A stretch of 42,114 bases of DNA from contig JBCDFL010000006.1 of assembly GCA_039178165.1 (NCBI GenBank), positions 1 to 42,114 of the forward strand, given 5' to 3'. This DNA comes from JBCBCP01 sp039178165. GTDB lineage: Bacteria; Pseudomonadota; Alphaproteobacteria; Rhodobacterales; Rhodobacteraceae. Position 1 is the stretch's first letter; each line of letters opens with the position of its first letter. Shown one piece after another: positions 40,492 to 42,114 of this stretch. The position numbers were made by a program, and so were the translations under genes. A model generated the notes under the pieces. It was given only the letters and a program-made list of their open reading frames with translations, was not told the origin of the DNA and ran no database searches.

Positions 40492-42114
40492 TCAATGCGC
40501 CTCGGCCCAGGACTGCCCGGTGCCAGCGTCGACCTCTAGTTTGACATCCAGCTTTACCACCGGATCCGCGGCGCCTTCCATGACAGAGCGCGCCGTGTCG
40601 ATTAGCGCCTCCTCCGCCCCGGTCTCCACCTCGAACAGCAATTCGTCGTGCACCTGTAGCAGCATCGCTGCCGGCTGGCCCTCGATGGCGCTCGGCATGC
40701 GGATCATAGCCCGGCGGATGATATCCGCCGCCGTCCCCTGGATCGGCGCGTTGATCGCCGCGCGCTGGGCAAAGCCTGCCCGCGGCCCGCGCGCGTTGAT
40801 CTCCGGCGTGTTGATCTTGCGGCCAAAGAGGGTCTGCACGTACCCATGCTCCTTCGCAAAGGCCTTCGTGTCGTCCATGTAGCCGCGAATGCCCGGGAAG
40901 CGCTCAAAGTAGCGGTCGATAAAGCCCTGCGCTTCGGCCCGGGGAATGCGCAAGTTGCGCGCTAAGCCAAAGCCGCTGATCCCGTAAATGACCCCGAAAT
41001 TGATCGCCTTGGCCTGCCTGCGAATGTCCGGCGTCATCTCGTCCAGGGGCACGTTGAACATCTCCGACGCGGTCAGCGCGTGAATGTCGATCCCGTCCGC
41101 GAAAGCCTGCTTCAGCTCGGGGATGTCCGCGATATGGGCAAGGATCCGTAGCTCGATCTGGCTGTAATCCAGCGCCACCAGCGTCTTGCCCGGCTCCGCG
41201 ACAAAGGCCTCGCGAATGCGCCGCCCCTCCTCGGTCCGGATCGGGATGTTCTGCAGATTCGGGTCCGTGGATGCCAGCCGCCCGGTCGAGGCTCCCGCGA
41301 TGGAATAGGACGTATGCACCCGCCCCGTTTCGGCATTGATGTGGTCCTGCAACGCGTCGGTATAGGTCGATTTCAGCTTGCTGACCTGCCTCCAATCCAG
41401 CACCCGGACCGGCAATTCGTGCACTGTGGCCAGATCCTCCAGCACGTCCGCGCCGGTGGCATAAGCGCCTGTCTTGCCCTTTTTGCCGCCCTCAAGACCC
41501 ATCTCGTCAAACAGGATCTCGCCCAGTTGTTTGGGGCTGCCCACGTTGAACTTGCGCCCCGCCAGCTCGTAAATCTCGTCCTCCAGCCCGGCCATCTTCT
41601 GGCTGAAGGCGTTGGACATCCGGCTTAGCGTATCGCGGTCCACCTTGATCCCCGACCGCTCCATCCCCGCCAGCACGTGGACCATGGGCCGCTCCAGCGT
41701 CTCGTAAACCTTGGTGACCTGCGCCCCGTGCAGCTGCGGCTTCAGCAGCTGCCACAGCCGCAGCGTGATATCGGCATCCTCCGCCGCATAGGGCACCGCC
41801 TTTTCCAGCGGCACGCGGTCAAAGGTGATGGCCGACTTGCCCGAGCCCAGCAGCGGTTTGATCGGGATCGGCGTGTGGCCCAGATAGCGCTCGGCCAGCG
41901 TGTCCATTCCGTGCCCGTGCAACCCCCCGTGCAGCGCGTAAGACAGCAGCATCGTGTCGTCTATCGGCGCCACGCCGATGCCAAGCCGGGCAAAGACCTT
42001 GAGGTCGTATTTCATATTCTGCCCGATCTTTAGGATGCTATCGTCCTCCAGCACGGGTTTCAGCATCTCCAGCGCGGTCTCCAGCGGCATCTGCCCCTCC
42101 GCCAGCGCGTCCGA
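40492..42114 (-). CDS. polA: DNA polymerase I (5' partial, C-terminal 540 residues)
   Basis: The frame continues past the right edge, so the 5'-3' exonuclease domain and the start of the protein are missing. Visible are the 3'-5' exonuclease-type domain (NMKYDLKVFARLG, DDTMLLSYALHG, and YAAEDADITLRLW with the late Tyr-Asp) and the complete polymerase domain with motif A ALDYSQIELRILAHI, motif B RRQAKAINFGVIYGISGFG and motif C QVHDELLFEVE. The exonuclease acidic residues I can see look intact, so proofreading is probably retained. It repairs and fills DNA gaps, including Okazaki fragments. Confidence 0.96.
   Translation of the reverse strand, partial: SDALAEGQMPLETALEMLKPVLEDDSILKIGQNMKYDLKVFARLGIGVAPIDDTMLLSYALHGGLHGHGMDTLAERYLGHTPIPIKPLLGSGKSAITFDRVPLEKAVPYAAEDADITLRLWQLLKPQLHGAQVTKVYETLERPMVHVLAGMERSGIKVDRDTLSRMSNAFSQKMAGLEDEIYELAGRKFNVGSPKQLGEILFDEMGLEGGKKGKTGAYATGADVLEDLATVHELPVRVLDWRQVSKLKSTYTDALQDHINAETGRVHTSYSIAGASTGRLASTDPNLQNIPIRTEEGRRIREAFVAEPGKTLVALDYSQIELRILAHIADIPELKQAFADGIDIHALTASEMFNVPLDEMTPDIRRQAKAINFGVIYGISGFGLARNLRIPRAEAQGFIDRYFERFPGIRGYMDDTKAFAKEHGYVQTLFGRKINTPEINARGPRAGFAQRAAINAPIQGTAADIIRRAMIRMPSAIEGQPAAMLLQVHDELLFEVETGAEEALIDTARSVMEGAADPVVKLDVKLEVDAGTGQSWAEAH

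Overview
The window looks like a chromosomal segment of a GC-rich alphaproteobacterium, most probably a member of the Rhodobacteraceae (roseobacter group). The reasons are the base composition, the MoxR/DUF58/DUF4159 operon next to a DUF1285 gene, the M10/RTX proteins ending in a D-F-(I/L)-F tail, and the overall gene set. There is no tRNA, rRNA, IS element, phage gene or CRISPR array that I can support. Both ends cut genes: an alpha-2-macroglobulin gene at the left and polA at the right.

Left part (1-15.3 kb), cell-envelope and housekeeping genes. An alpha-2-macroglobulin (thioester CTEQ) overlaps pbpC (penicillin-binding protein 1C), the classic periplasmic defence/repair pair. On the minus strand follows a tightly overlapped four-gene operon, read right to left: MoxR ATPase, DUF58, BatA/DUF4159 protein, and a membrane protein with a glutamine-amidotransferase-like fold. 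It is transcribed divergently from a DUF1285 gene. Then come single genes: an atypical SDR, a VOC protein, a hydroxypyruvate-isomerase-like protein and a DUF2798 membrane protein.

Middle part (15.3-30.4 kb), extracellular RTX proteins mixed with nucleotide-sugar genes. Three large calcium-binding RTX proteins (15334-18210 minus, 25277-27613 plus, 27905-30382 plus; the second is a serralysin-type M10 metalloprotease) carry the same C-terminal module in exact register: four nonamers, one 13-residue unit, fourteen nonamers and a cap of 83-89 residues. Between them lie all four dTDP-L-rhamnose genes, rfbC-rfbB and rfbD-rfbA, split by an opposite-strand, lower-GC gene for an AlgX/AlgJ-like SGNH protein with a Cys/His cluster, followed by manC (GDP-mannose supply).

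Right part (30.5-39.9 kb), capsule or exopolysaccharide decoration and export: a GSCFA protein (SGNH-like), a sulfotransferase, a KpsM-type ABC permease (minus strand), then a plus-strand operon of KpsE-type protein, KpsT-type ATPase, three glycosyltransferases and gmd. The likely product is a 6-deoxyhexose-containing polysaccharide, perhaps sulfated or acylated, exported by an ABC (group 2 capsule-like) system. The outer-membrane exporter, KpsC/S-type genes, the RTX type I secretion system and the reductase acting after Gmd are not in the window.

Far right (39.9-42.1 kb): an MmcQ/YjbR gene bracketed by two related palindromic elements, then the C-terminal 540 residues of DNA polymerase I. 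The most unusual signals are the fixed-length RTX module, the SGNH/Cys-cluster fusion inserted in the rhamnose genes, and the bracketed mmcQ gene.
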